Source of the DNA: Streptosporangiaceae bacterium
Lineage (GTDB): Bacteria; Actinomycetota; Actinomycetes; Streptosporangiales; Streptosporangiaceae
Reading direction: 5' to 3'
DNA length: 58,029 nucleotides
Assembly (NCBI GenBank): GCA_025964695.1
Contig: JAOPYK010000089.1
Coordinates: forward strand, 1-58,029
In this document: positions 16,970 through 24,772 of the stretch, piece after piece
Numbering within the stretch: the stretch's first letter is position 1
Layout of the letters: every line of letters starts with the position of its first letter
The notes under the pieces: generated by a model
Told to the model about the DNA's origin: nothing
Seen by the model: the letters and a program-made list of their open reading frames with translations, nothing else
Databases searched by the model: none
Position numbers and translations under genes: made by a program

Positions 16970-17598
16970 GCTGGAGTAGAGCGGAGATCGCGGCCCGCGC
17001 TGCGGCCGAGCTGACCGACGGCTCCTACGTCAATCTCGGCATCGGGCTGCCCACGCTGGTGCCGGGCCACATCCCGCCGGGCGTGCAGGTGGTACTGCAC
17101 TCCGAGAACGGGATTCTCGGCGTCGGTCCCTATCCGCGCGAGTCCGAAATCGACCCCGACGTGATCAACGCGGGCAAGGAGACGGTGACAGTCCTGCCGG
17201 GTGCCAGCTTCTTCGACTCGGCGTTGTCGTTCGGGATGATCCGCGGCGGCCATATCGACGTCGCGATCCTGGGCGGCATGCAGGTCTCCGCCACCGGCGA
17301 CCTCGCCAACTGGTCGATCCCCGGAAAGATGATCAAGGGCATGGGCGGGGCGATGGACCTGGTGCACGGCGCCCGGCGGGTCATCGTGCTCATGGAGCAC
17401 ACCGCCCGGGACGGCAGCCCCAAGATCGTGAAGGAGTGCTCGCTGCCGCTCACCGGGCGGTCCTGCGTGCACCGGATCATCACCGACCTGGGCGTCCTCG
17501 ACATCACCGATGACGGGCTCGTCCTGGTCGAGACCGCCCCCGGGGTGACCCCCGAAGAGCTCCGATCCAAAACCGAACCACCCGTCTCGTCCCCGTGA
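16966..17598 (+). CDS. pcaJ: 3-Oxoadipate CoA-transferase subunit B
   Basis: A 210-residue CoA-transferase beta subunit with [12 protein letters not shown] and the catalytic glutamate in [11 protein letters not shown], followed by [23 protein letters not shown] start at 16966 overlaps pcaI. Partner of PcaI for 3-oxoadipyl-CoA formation; the thiolase that would follow (PcaF) is not in this window. Confidence 0.93.
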   Translation: MSWSRAEIAARAAAELTDGSYVNLGIGLPTLVPGHIPPGVQVVLHSENGILGVGPYPRESEIDPDVINAGKETVTVLPGASFFDSALSFGMIRGGHIDVAILGGMQVSATGDLANWSIPGKMIKGMGGAMDLVHGARRVIVLMEHTARDGSPKIVKECSLPLTGRSCVHRIITDLGVLDITDDGLVLVETAPGVTPEELRSKTEPPVSSP

Positions 17599-17632
17599 TC
17601 ATGCAATCGCCCGGCGATCGGTTGCATGATCA
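17596..17632. repeat. GATC-type palindromic hairpin between pcaJ and pcaH
   Basis: Arms TGATCATGCAATCG (17596-17609) and CGGTTGCATGATCA (17619-17632) pair along 14 bp with one T-G wobble; the loop is 9 nt. The left arm starts at the pcaJ stop. Sequence and geometry nearly match the hairpin after thrS (56310-56348), so I read it as a dispersed repeat and not only a local operator. Confidence 0.65.
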
Positions 17633-17659
17633 AGGGGGAAGGCTGGAAGGACGCATGTG

Positions 17660-18328
17660 ATGACGCATCCTCCGTATCTGTATCCCCAGTACGGGAGCAC
17701 GGTGCTGCGCGCACCGGCCCGCGAGCCGGTCATGCCCGCGCTCGGCCCGGACGCGATCGAGCTGACCAGCCCGGTGTTCGGGGCGCACGAGATCGGCCCG
17801 CTCGACCACGACCTGACCCGGCGGCACCCGGGCGAGCCCCTGGGCGAGCGGATCATCGTGACCGGCCGGGTCCTGGACGGCGGCGGCCGCCCGGTGCCGC
17901 ACACGCTGGTCGAGGTGTGGCAGGCCAACGCCGCCGGCCGGTACGCCCACGACCGGGACCAGCACCCCGCCCCGCTCGACCCCAACTTCACCGGCGCCGG
18001 GCGGTGCCTGACCGACTCCGACGGCCGCTACCGGTTCGTCACGGTCAAGCCCGGTGCCTACCCGTGGCGCAACCACCACAACGCCTGGCGGCCCGCGCAC
18101 ATCCACTTCTCGGTGTTCGGCACCGCCTTCACCCAGCGGCTGATCACCCAGATGTACTTCCCCGGCGACCCGCTGTTCGCCTACGACCCGATCTTCCAGT
18201 CGATCCCGGACGACAAGGCCCGCGAGCTGCTCATCGCCCGCTTCGACATGGACACCACCGAGCCTGAATGGGCGCTGGGCTACCAGTGGGACATCCAGCT
18301 GGGCGGCACCCCCACGGAGGACTCATGA
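17660..18328 (+). CDS. pcaH: Protocatechuate 3,4-dioxygenase beta subunit
   Basis: A 222-residue non-heme Fe(III) intradiol dioxygenase subunit. The iron ligands are visible: Tyr in GRYAHDRD, Tyr in AYPWRN, and the two histidines of PAHIHFS. LDPNFTGAGRCLTDSDGRY is strongly family-specific. It cleaves protocatechuate to 3-carboxy-cis,cis-muconate. ATG at 17660 or GTG at 17657 both fit GGAAGG at 17645. The stop overlaps pcaG (ATGA). Confidence 0.95.
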   Translation: MTHPPYLYPQYGSTVLRAPAREPVMPALGPDAIELTSPVFGAHEIGPLDHDLTRRHPGEPLGERIIVTGRVLDGGGRPVPHTLVEVWQANAAGRYAHDRDQHPAPLDPNFTGAGRCLTDSDGRYRFVTVKPGAYPWRNHHNAWRPAHIHFSVFGTAFTQRLITQMYFPGDPLFAYDPIFQSIPDDKARELLIARFDMDTTEPEWALGYQWDIQLGGTPTEDS

Positions 18329-18840
18329 TCACGCCCTCGCAGACCGTCGGGCCGTTCTTCGGCTACGCCCTGCCCTACGCCGAGGGCCAGCATGTGGTGC
18401 CGCCCTGGCAAGCGGACGCCGTCCTGCTGTACGGCCGGGTCGTCGACGGAGCGGGCGACCCGGTTCCCGACGCCATCGTGGAGATCGCCCAGGCCGGCGC
18501 CGACGGTCGCCCGCCCGCCGAGGTCGGCGCGCTGCGGCGGGCGGGGAACGGCTTCTCCGGCTTCGGCCGCAGCGCCACCGACGGGGAGGGCGGCTACTGG
18601 TTCACGACGGTCAAGCCCGGTGGTACCAACCCGTACATCGCGATGCTGGTGTTCGCCCGTGGCCTGCTCAAGCCAGTGGCGACGCGCGTCTACTTCCCCG
18701 AGGACGCCGTGGTCGATCCGCTGCTGAGAACGCTGGAGCCCGAGCGCCGCAGCACCCTGATCGCGGTACGGGACGAGCGGGGATACCGCTTCGACATCCA
18801 TCTGCAGGGTGCGCGGGAAACGGTGTTCCTTGCCTTCTGA
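18325..18840 (+). CDS. pcaG: Protocatechuate 3,4-dioxygenase alpha subunit
   Basis: A 171-residue alpha subunit beginning MITPSQTVGPFFGYALPY, the classic PcaG start. It has the beta-fold of intradiol dioxygenases (GAGDPVPDAIVEIAQA, GYWFTTVKPG) but lacks the four iron ligands, as expected for the structural subunit. ATG at 18325 overlaps the pcaH stop, giving 1:1 synthesis. Confidence 0.94.
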   Translation: MITPSQTVGPFFGYALPYAEGQHVVPPWQADAVLLYGRVVDGAGDPVPDAIVEIAQAGADGRPPAEVGALRRAGNGFSGFGRSATDGEGGYWFTTVKPGGTNPYIAMLVFARGLLKPVATRVYFPEDAVVDPLLRTLEPERRSTLIAVRDERGYRFDIHLQGARETVFLAF

Positions 18841-20209
18841 CCTGCCCTCCGGCACGCCGCCCGGGCCGGACGCCGGACTGCGCGCCGGGCCGGTCCCGCC
18901 GCCCTCCGGGCCGGCCGCGCTGGACGCCGGCTTGCTGTCGCCGGTCCGCGCCGGGCTGGAGGCCGAAACCGAGACCTCGGACGCGGCCTACCTGCGGGCG
19001 CTGGTCTTCGCCGAGGCCGTACTGGCTCGCACCCAGGCCCAGGCCGGTGCGATCCCGGCCACGTCCGCGGAGGTCATCACACGCACGGCCCGCGACCTCT
19101 CCGTCGACCCGGCCGGGCTCGCGCGCCGCGCGCGGGACGCCGGCAACCCGGTCGTCCCGCTGGTCGCCGACCTGAGAGCGGCGGTGGGCCCGGAAGTGGC
19201 CGGGGACGTGCACCGCGGGGCCACCAGCCAGGACATCATGGACACCGCCACGATGCTGGTCGCCGCCCGGGTGGCCGGCGTGATCCTGCGCGATCTCCAT
19301 CGGGTCCTCGCGGCCCTCGCGCTCCTGGCCGGACGGCATCGCGGCACGCCGATGGCGGCCCGTACCCTCGGCCAGCAGGCGGTTCCCACTACGTTCGGGC
19401 TCAAGGCGAGCGGCTGGCTGCTCGGCTGCCTGGACGCCCGTGACGAGCTCGTACGGGCCCGGGGGGCGCTGCCCGCGCAGCTCGGCGGAGCCGCCGGGAC
19501 CCTTGCGGCGCTGAGCGGCCCGGAGCTGCCCGCGATGTACGCCGCGGAGCTGGGGCTCGCGGATCCGGTGCTGCCGTGGCACGGCCGCCGCACCCCGGTG
19601 GCGCGGCTGGCGGCCGCCCTCACCGAGACCACCACGGCGCTCGGCAAGATGGCCACCGACGTCGTGCTGCTCGCCCAGACGGAGGTCGCCGAGGCGGCCG
19701 AGCCCGCGGCCGGCGGGCGGGGCGGATCGTCGGCGATGCCGCACAAGCGCAACCCCGTGCTGTCGGTCATGATCCGGTCGGCCGCACTGCAGGTTCCGGT
19801 CTACGCCCAGGTCCTGGCCGCCGCCGGGCTGGCCGAGCACGAACGGGCGGCGGGCGCCTGGCATGCCGAATGGCAGCCGCTGCGCGAGTGCCTGCGGCTG
19901 ACCGGGGGAGCGGCCGCCACCGCCGCCGAGCTGGCGGAGGGGCTGGAGGTGTTCCCAGGCCGGATGGCGGAGAACCTCAGGCTGACCGACGGCGGGATCG
20001 TCTCCGAGCGCCTCGCCGCACGCCTCGGCCGGGACCGCGCCACCGAACTGCTGTGCCGGGCGGCCCGGGAGGGGGCCCCGCTGCGCGAGGTGCTCGCGAA
20101 GGACGGCGTGAGCGGCGCGGACGAGCTGCTCGACCCGGCCGGATATCTGGGCGCCGCCCCCGCCCTGGTCGACCGGGCACTGGCCGCCTACCGGGACCGG
20201 ACCTCGTGA
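18809..20209 (+). CDS. pcaB: 3-Carboxy-cis,cis-muconate cycloisomerase
   Basis: A protein of up to 466 residues in the fumarase/aspartase superfamily, with HRGATSQDIMDTA and the signature GGSSAMPHKRNPV. It closes carboxymuconate to 4-carboxymuconolactone. Start is uncertain: GTG 18809 overlaps pcaG by 32 nt, and an in-frame TTG at 18830 (with GGGAAACGG before it) would give a usual-length protein. A loose Pro-rich stretch at the N-terminus suggests the later start is possible. Confidence 0.9.
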   Translation: MRGKRCSLPSDLPSGTPPGPDAGLRAGPVPPPSGPAALDAGLLSPVRAGLEAETETSDAAYLRALVFAEAVLARTQAQAGAIPATSAEVITRTARDLSVDPAGLARRARDAGNPVVPLVADLRAAVGPEVAGDVHRGATSQDIMDTATMLVAARVAGVILRDLHRVLAALALLAGRHRGTPMAARTLGQQAVPTTFGLKASGWLLGCLDARDELVRARGALPAQLGGAAGTLAALSGPELPAMYAAELGLADPVLPWHGRRTPVARLAAALTETTTALGKMATDVVLLAQTEVAEAAEPAAGGRGGSSAMPHKRNPVLSVMIRSAALQVPVYAQVLAAAGLAEHERAAGAWHAEWQPLRECLRLTGGAAATAAELAEGLEVFPGRMAENLRLTDGGIVSERLAARLGRDRATELLCRAAREGAPLREVLAKDGVSGADELLDPAGYLGAAPALVDRALAAYRDRTS

Positions 20210-21006
20210 GCGCCCGCCTGGACTTCCGGGTGGACGGCCCCGCCGACGCGCCCGTGCTGGTCCTCGGCCCGTCGCTCGGCACCACACTGGAGCTGTGGGA
20301 GCCGCTGCTTCCTGCTCTCACCGGCTCCTGGCGGGTGCTGCGCTACGACCTGCGCGGCCACGGTGGATCCGAGGTGATCCCCGGCGCGGTGAGGGTGGAG
20401 GAACTGGCGGATGACGTCACGGCCCTGCTCGACCGGCTGGAGATCCGCCGGTTCGCGATCGGCGGGGTCTCCCTCGGCGGTGCGATCGCCTCGGCCGTGG
20501 CGCTGCGGGCGCCCGCGCGGGTCACGAACCTGATCCTGTGCTGCACCTCGGCCCGTTTCGGGGAGCCCGGACCGTGGCTCGAGCGCGCCGGCCGGGTGCG
20601 TGCCGAGGGCATGCGGTGGCTGGCCGACACCTCGGCGGGCCGCTGGTTCACCCCGGGTTTCGCGGCCCGCCATCCGGACAGGTTCGAACGCGTGATGGAC
20701 ATGTTGCGGGGGACCGACGCCGAGGGTTACGCCGCCTGCTGTACGGCGCTGGCCCGGTTCGACCTGCGGGACCGGCTCCCCGAGGTACGAGCGCCGGCCC
20801 TGGTGATCGCCGGTGCCCAGGACCCGGTCACCCCGGTCGCCCATGGGCAGGAGCTCGCCGCGGGCATCCCGGCGGCCGTGCTGACGATCGTTCCGGACGC
20901 CTCGCATCTGGCCCCCTACGAACAGCCCGGCCTGGTCGCCCAGGCCGTGCTCAGCCATCTGGAGGGACGCGAGTGGACGACGAGCGGCGTCACGCCGAAG
21001 GGATGA
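20206..21006 (+). CDS. pcaD: 3-Oxoadipate enol-lactonase
   Basis: A 266-residue alpha/beta hydrolase with GPSLGTTLELWEP, nucleophile elbow GGVSLGG, acid in GAQDPVTP and histidine in PDASHLAPYEQP, all typical of PcaD. It hydrolyses 3-oxoadipate enol-lactone. GTG at 20206 overlaps the pcaB stop (GTGA). Separate from pcaC, not the fused PcaL form seen in some actinomycetes, although the reading frames overlap by 34 nt. Confidence 0.92.
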   Translation: MSARLDFRVDGPADAPVLVLGPSLGTTLELWEPLLPALTGSWRVLRYDLRGHGGSEVIPGAVRVEELADDVTALLDRLEIRRFAIGGVSLGGAIASAVALRAPARVTNLILCCTSARFGEPGPWLERAGRVRAEGMRWLADTSAGRWFTPGFAARHPDRFERVMDMLRGTDAEGYAACCTALARFDLRDRLPEVRAPALVIAGAQDPVTPVAHGQELAAGIPAAVLTIVPDASHLAPYEQPGLVAQAVLSHLEGREWTTSGVTPKG

Positions 21007-21359
21007 GGGTGCGCCGGGAGGTGCTCGGCGAGGTTCACGTCGACCGGGCCGTCGCGACCACCACCGCCTTCACCGCGGACTTCCAGGACCTCATCACCCG
21101 CTATGCCTGGGGCGAGATCTGGACCCGGCCGGGGCTGGACAGGCGCACCCGCAGTTGCATGACGCTGACCGCGCTCGCCGCGCTCGGGCACCTGGACGAG
21201 TTGGCCATGCACGTGCGCGCGGCGCTGCGCAACGGTCTCACACCCGACGAGATCAAGGAGGTGCTGCTCCAGGTGGCCGTGTACTGCGGGGTCCCGGCGG
21301 CCAACAGCGCCTTCGCCGTCGCCCAGCGGGTCCTGCGCGAGGAGGGCGCTCCCGAATGA
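20973..21359 (+). CDS. pcaC: 4-Carboxymuconolactone decarboxylase
   Basis: A 128-residue protein of the CMD family with RYAWGEIWTRPGLDRRTRS and the LRNGLTPDEIKEVLLQVAVYCG block containing the conserved cysteine and glutamates. It decarboxylates 4-carboxymuconolactone to the enol-lactone. GTG at 20973 behind GGAGGGACGC; the start lies inside the pcaD reading frame, suggesting descent from, or a step towards, the fused PcaDC form. Last gene of the operon. Confidence 0.92.
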   Translation: MDDERRHAEGMRVRREVLGEVHVDRAVATTTAFTADFQDLITRYAWGEIWTRPGLDRRTRSCMTLTALAALGHLDELAMHVRAALRNGLTPDEIKEVLLQVAVYCGVPAANSAFAVAQRVLREEGAPE

Positions 21360-21406
21360 GCTGAGCCCCGCGGAGACCGCCCATCGCCCTGACGGCGTCC
21401 AGACCG

Positions 21407-21421
21407 TACGATCTCGGCGTG
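21407..21421 (+). promoter_or_regulatory. -10 box and leaderless start of the ATP-grasp gene
   Basis: TACGAT (21407-21412), then 6 nt, then GTG at 21419. No ribosome binding site precedes the start. Confidence 0.5.
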
Positions 21422-22216
21422 ACGATCACGGGCCACGGCGCTGAGCGGCCGGCGTTGATCCTGCCGCCGGCACCGACCGTCACCGCGCAGTTGCTGGCCG
21501 ACGTGGCGCGATCCCGCCGGATGGAGGTACGGATCCTGGCCCGCAGGCCGGTCCCCCGTCGGCTGTTCGGCCGCACCCACCTGTACGGCGGGGAGGTGTT
21601 CGCCGACGCGGTGGCCCCCGAACTGGGGACGGCCCTATTGCAGCCGCCGCTGCGATGGCTCGCCGACCTGCCGGCCGAGTTCACCCGGCGCGAGATCGCC
21701 TTCACCACGCTCGGTGCCGCCTACCGGCTGGACCACGCCAGCTTCGTCAAGCCGGCCGCGGGCCAGGCCTTTCCCGCCAGGGTCTACGCCTCCGGCGGTG
21801 ACCTGCCCTCCGGCGTGCCGGGACAGACCCCGGTGCTGGTGGCGGAGCCGGTGCACTTCGCGGCGGAGTACCGCCTGCACGTGCTGGACGGCGCGGTGCG
21901 CGCGGGCGGCCGGTACGCCGTGCACGGGGTGCTCGACCCGGCCCCGCCGGACCTGCTCCCGGAGTGGCCGTCGGTGCTCGCCTTCGCCGCCGACCTGTTC
22001 GGCCGGGACGCCGAGACGCTGCCCAGCGCGGTCGTCGTCGACGTCGGAGTGATCGTGGACGGGGACGGCCGCCGTGAGCTGGCGGTCGTGGCGGCCAACG
22101 AGGCCTGGTTCAGCAACTGCTACGCCGCCGACCCCGCCGGCGTTCTCGACGTCGTGTTGCGATCCGCGCTGCCCGCCGCGGCGGTGCCGACCCGGGACCG
22201 CGCCTTCGTCCGGTGA
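21419..22216 (+). CDS. ATP-grasp-like (DUF4343-type) protein
   Basis: A 265-residue protein with an N-terminal Rossmann-like region (LILPPAPTVTAQLLADVARS) and a central FVKPAAGQAFPARVYASGGD motif with the lysine expected for nucleotide binding in ATP-grasp folds. Near the end come VVDVGVIVDG and VVAANEAWFSNCY, like the metal-binding region. It resembles proteins annotated as ATP-grasp domain (DUF4343), which would join a carboxylate to an amine. No partner gene or substrate is apparent; the upstream pca operon is unrelated. Confidence 0.65.
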   Translation: MTITGHGAERPALILPPAPTVTAQLLADVARSRRMEVRILARRPVPRRLFGRTHLYGGEVFADAVAPELGTALLQPPLRWLADLPAEFTRREIAFTTLGAAYRLDHASFVKPAAGQAFPARVYASGGDLPSGVPGQTPVLVAEPVHFAAEYRLHVLDGAVRAGGRYAVHGVLDPAPPDLLPEWPSVLAFAADLFGRDAETLPSAVVVDVGVIVDGDGRRELAVVAANEAWFSNCYAADPAGVLDVVLRSALPAAAVPTRDRAFVR

Positions 22217-22230
22217 GGGCCCCGGGCGGA

Positions 22231-23088
22231 TCAGGCCTGGGCGACGGCGGTGTCGTAGAGCGCCTTCGTGTCGCGGCCGAAGACAATGGAGTACGAGATG
22301 TCGGGGGTCAGGCCGCCCTCGTCGTGGCCGCCGACCACCCCCACCACGGTGCCATTGCCGTCGTCCGACGCGGTGTCGGTGACGAACGGCCCGCCGCTGG
22401 TGCCGTCTCTGTAGTCCTTGCAGTCGAACCGCTGCTGGCCGGCGAAATTGCCGGTGCGGTTCTGGCAGCGGATGGGCCTGCCCTGGTCGTTGGGGTAACC
22501 GATGACCCGGACGACGCCGGACGGCCTGCCGATGCCCAGTTTGTTGGCCCCGGTGAAGTCCTGGATCCGGGCGGAGCCGCCGTCCCGGGCGACCGTCAGG
22601 AACGCCACGTCGTGGTCGGGATCGGCCGTGGAGGACCACTTGGCGTCGACGATGACCTTCGTTACCGACCACACGCCGTAGGGCTTGGTGTCGTCGTGCA
22701 GGCCGGGCACGAAGGCGAGGTGCTCGGCGTTGCGCTGGGGGCTGCTGACACAGTGGGCCGCGGTGATGACCAGGTTGCCCGCGGGGCTGTCGACCACGCT
22801 CGCGGTGCAGAAGTGCCCGGTCAGCCGGTTCCCGTCGGTGACGAACAGGGCCCCGACGGCCGGGGTACCGGCGAAGGACGTGCCGGCCAGCGGCACCGAG
22901 GGCGCCATGGTCGAGGCCACGGAGACCTTGCGGGGCAGGCGGGCGTTGGCCTGCTGGGCGGTGTCGCCGCGTCCCGCGATCGGCAGCCCCACGACGACGA
23001 TGACGCCGACGAGGCCACCCAGGCCGAGCACTGACAGGGAAGGAGCAACGAGCGCACGTGACGACCTTTTGCGCCGATGCCTCCCCAT
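22231..23088 (-). CDS. Secreted trypsin-like serine protease
   Basis: A 285-residue S1-family protease with a signal or anchor helix near 17-37 (SVLGLGGLVGVIVVVGLPIAG). Catalytic residues are His in VITAAHCV, Asp in DPDHDVAFLTV and Ser in YRDGTSGGPFV. Cysteines flanking the His and Ser loops suggest disulfides. It would act outside the cell; substrate unknown. GAGAGGGAG precedes the ATG. No inhibitor or pro-region of the alpha-lytic type is seen. Confidence 0.9.
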   Translation of the reverse strand: MGRHRRKRSSRALVAPSLSVLGLGGLVGVIVVVGLPIAGRGDTAQQANARLPRKVSVASTMAPSVPLAGTSFAGTPAVGALFVTDGNRLTGHFCTASVVDSPAGNLVITAAHCVSSPQRNAEHLAFVPGLHDDTKPYGVWSVTKVIVDAKWSSTADPDHDVAFLTVARDGGSARIQDFTGANKLGIGRPSGVVRVIGYPNDQGRPIRCQNRTGNFAGQQRFDCKDYRDGTSGGPFVTDTASDDGNGTVVGVVGGHDEGGLTPDISYSIVFGRDTKALYDTAVAQA

Positions 23089-23269
23089 CCGCAGCTCCCT
23101 CTCCGGCCGCCTCAGCGCGCACGATCGCCGTTCTGCGTCTCACCGAGATTATCGGGTCAGACCTCGCGAAAATGCACTGGGAATACCCTAAGAAGATCAT
23201 GAAAATCTGCTCCAGCGATCCTCGCGGCGCATCTTTTGTGCCGCCGGGAGAGTGCTCCATGATCAGCGT

Positions 23270-23425
23270 ATGAGTACTGCGATCATCACCAGGCAGCGGG
23301 AGTTCGCGGCCGCCGGCTGCGCGGTGCCCTCCACCTGTCCACGGGCGGAGGCCGACATCGACCGGGCACTGGAGGTCCTGCCCGGCCGGGCGTCCTGGGA
23401 GCGCCCCGATACGCTGGCGGGATGA
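23270..23425 (+). CDS. Possible 51-residue protein coupled to the DUF3054 gene
   Basis: ATG at 23270 opens a 51-codon frame (MSTAIITRQREFAAAGCAVPS...) ending with TGA 23423-23425, which overlaps the DUF3054 start (ATGA). I do not recognise the product. Codon use looks coding-like (GC-rich third positions). It has no good ribosome binding site, and the DUF3054 gene also has its own leaderless promoter inside this frame. Confidence 0.35.
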   Translation: MSTAIITRQREFAAAGCAVPSTCPRAEADIDRALEVLPGRASWERPDTLAG

Positions 23426-23784
23426 GATGGGCGACGGCGGCGGTGCTGGACCTGTGCTGTGTGGTGGTGTTCGTCGTGATCGGCAGAGCGAGCCACGACG
23501 AGGCCTACTCCGCGGCCGGGCTGGCGTCGACGGCCTGGCCGTTCCTGGCCGGGCTCGCGATCGGCTGGGCGCTCACCCGGGCCTGGCGGCGGCCCGCCGC
23601 GGTGATCCCCACAGGGGTGGGGGTCTGGCTGTCGGCCGTCGTCGCCGGCATGGTGCTGCGCGCCCTGTCCGGCCAGGGGACCGCGGCGGCGTTCGTCGTC
23701 GTCACGCTGATCTTCCTCGGGGTGACCACGCTCGGCTGGCGTGCCGCCGTCCGCCGGCGGACCTCGGCCGGCACGCCCGCCTGA
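23422..23784 (+). CDS. DUF3054 membrane protein
   Basis: A 120-residue protein with four predicted membrane helices. The family marks are VVVFVVIGRASHDE at the start, STAWPFLAGLAIGWAL and VWLSAVVAGMVLR. DUF3054 proteins are widespread in actinomycetes and of unknown function. Two initiation modes are possible: coupling to the upstream small frame, or a leaderless transcript from TACGCT at 23410-23415, exactly 6 nt before the ATG. Confidence 0.85.
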   Translation: MRWATAAVLDLCCVVVFVVIGRASHDEAYSAAGLASTAWPFLAGLAIGWALTRAWRRPAAVIPTGVGVWLSAVVAGMVLRALSGQGTAAAFVVVTLIFLGVTTLGWRAAVRRRTSAGTPA

Positions 23785-23787
23785 CCG

Positions 23788-24059
23788 CTAGCTTCCGCTC
23801 GGAAGCCGCCAGGCCAGTGCCGCGGCGACCACCGACAGGGCCGCCTCGATCAGTCCCGCGCTCATCGCGCGGTGCCGAAACCGTGGTCCGCGGCGACGGT
23901 GAAGAGCGCCGTGCCGACCCCGGCGATGCCGAGCGCGATCGCGATCTGCTGCGTGGTGGCGAACACGCCGCTGGCGAGTGCCTGCCCGAATCCGATCACC
24001 GCCATGACCGACGAGAGGGTGAGCGGCGTCAGCCGCTCGTACCAGGCGCGACCGTTCTA
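23788..24059 (-). pseudogene. Decayed C-terminal fragment of an MFS transporter
   Basis: On the minus strand, one frame reads a typical EmrB/QacA-type end (TLSSVMAVIGFGQALASGVF, then TTQQIAIALGIAGVGTALFT) down to a TGA. The next frame then continues with MSAGLIEAALSVVAAALAWR and RLPSGS before a TAG. Together they give the last two to three helices of an MFS drug exporter, split by a frameshift near 23865. Everything upstream is missing. It is divergent from the SufR-like regulator, which may once have controlled it. Confidence 0.7.
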
Positions 24060-24083
24060 ACACCAACGCCGGTTGTTCCTAGA
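24056..24083. promoter_or_regulatory. Operator 1 of the SufR-like regulator
   Basis: A 28-nt imperfect palindrome with layout TCTAA-N3-CAAC-N4-GTTG-N4-TAGA. The right end is part of the TAGACT -10 box at 24080-24085, which is 6 nt before the regulator GTG. Binding would block its own promoter. A second copy lies at 24719-24745. Confidence 0.6.
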
Positions 24084-24091
24084 CTGGCGGG

Positions 24092-24739
24092 GTGAGTGAC
24101 ATCGAGGCCATCGCCCTGCTGCAGGACCCGCTCCGGCGGCGGCTGTACGACCACGTGGTGGCACAGGACCACGAGGTGAGCCGGAACGAGGCGGCCGAGG
24201 CCGCGGGTGTTCAGCGCACGCTGGCGGCCTTCCATCTGGACAAGCTGGTCGAGGCCGGCCTGCTGGACGCGGTGTTCCGCAGGCTCGGCGGCCGGAGCGG
24301 GCCGGGCGCCGGGCGACCCGCCAAGCTCTACCGGCCCTCCGCGACCGAACACGCCGTGTCCCTGCCGCCGCGTGACTACCGCACGGCGGCCACGTTGCTC
24401 GCCGAGGCGGCCGAGGGACTGCGGTTGGACGGTGAGCTGGAGGACGTGGCGCGCCGGCGCGGCCGGGCACTGGGGGAGGTGGCCGGCGGTGGTGCCGACG
24501 TGACGGCGCTGCTGACCGGGCGCGGCTACGCGCCGGTCGTCGAGGGCGACGAGATCCGGCTGCGCAACTGCCCGTTCCACCCGCTCGCCGAGCACTTCCC
24601 GCCGCTGGTCTGCGGCATGAACCTCGCGCTCCTGGGCGGCCTGCTGGAGGGGATGGGAGCCGCGGCCACTGCCGGGATGGCCTCCCGTCCCGGGTGGTGC
24701 TGCGTCGTCGTCCGGCTCTCTAAAACCAATGACTGTTGA
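24092..24739 (+). CDS. SufR-like (COG2345) winged-helix regulator
   Basis: A 215-residue regulator. The N-terminal wHTH is ALLQDPLRRRLYDHVVAQ with RNEAAEAAGVQRTLAAFHLD. The C-terminal part holds LRNCPFHPLAEHFPPLVCGM and a second cysteine group (GWCCVVV). The CPFH...C pattern is that of SufR-like regulators, which can carry an Fe-S cluster. GTG at 24092 follows TAGACT by 6 nt (leaderless). The last residues (SKTNDC) are encoded inside operator 2, so the C-terminus has been shaped by the operator. Confidence 0.8.
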   Translation: MSDIEAIALLQDPLRRRLYDHVVAQDHEVSRNEAAEAAGVQRTLAAFHLDKLVEAGLLDAVFRRLGGRSGPGAGRPAKLYRPSATEHAVSLPPRDYRTAATLLAEAAEGLRLDGELEDVARRRGRALGEVAGGGADVTALLTGRGYAPVVEGDEIRLRNCPFHPLAEHFPPLVCGMNLALLGGLLEGMGAAATAGMASRPGWCCVVVRLSKTNDC

Positions 24740-24745
24740 CATAGA
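24719..24745. promoter_or_regulatory. Operator 2 of the SufR-like regulator
   Basis: TCTAA-N3-CAAT-N4-GTTG-N3-TAGA, nearly the same as the palindrome in front of the regulator gene. It overlaps the regulator stop codon and lies just upstream of the DUF3291 gene, so that gene is probably a target. TTGACA within it (24736-24741) could be a -35 box. Confidence 0.55.
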
Positions 24746-24772
24746 ACGGATGCCGGTGATGTGGTGGCCGTC

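Noticed and set aside
23785-23805. Short palindrome GCTTCCG-CT-CGGAAGC
   Set aside because: Resembles the pobA operator in part, but lies at the end of the decayed MFS gene and has a shorter spacer; probably chance.
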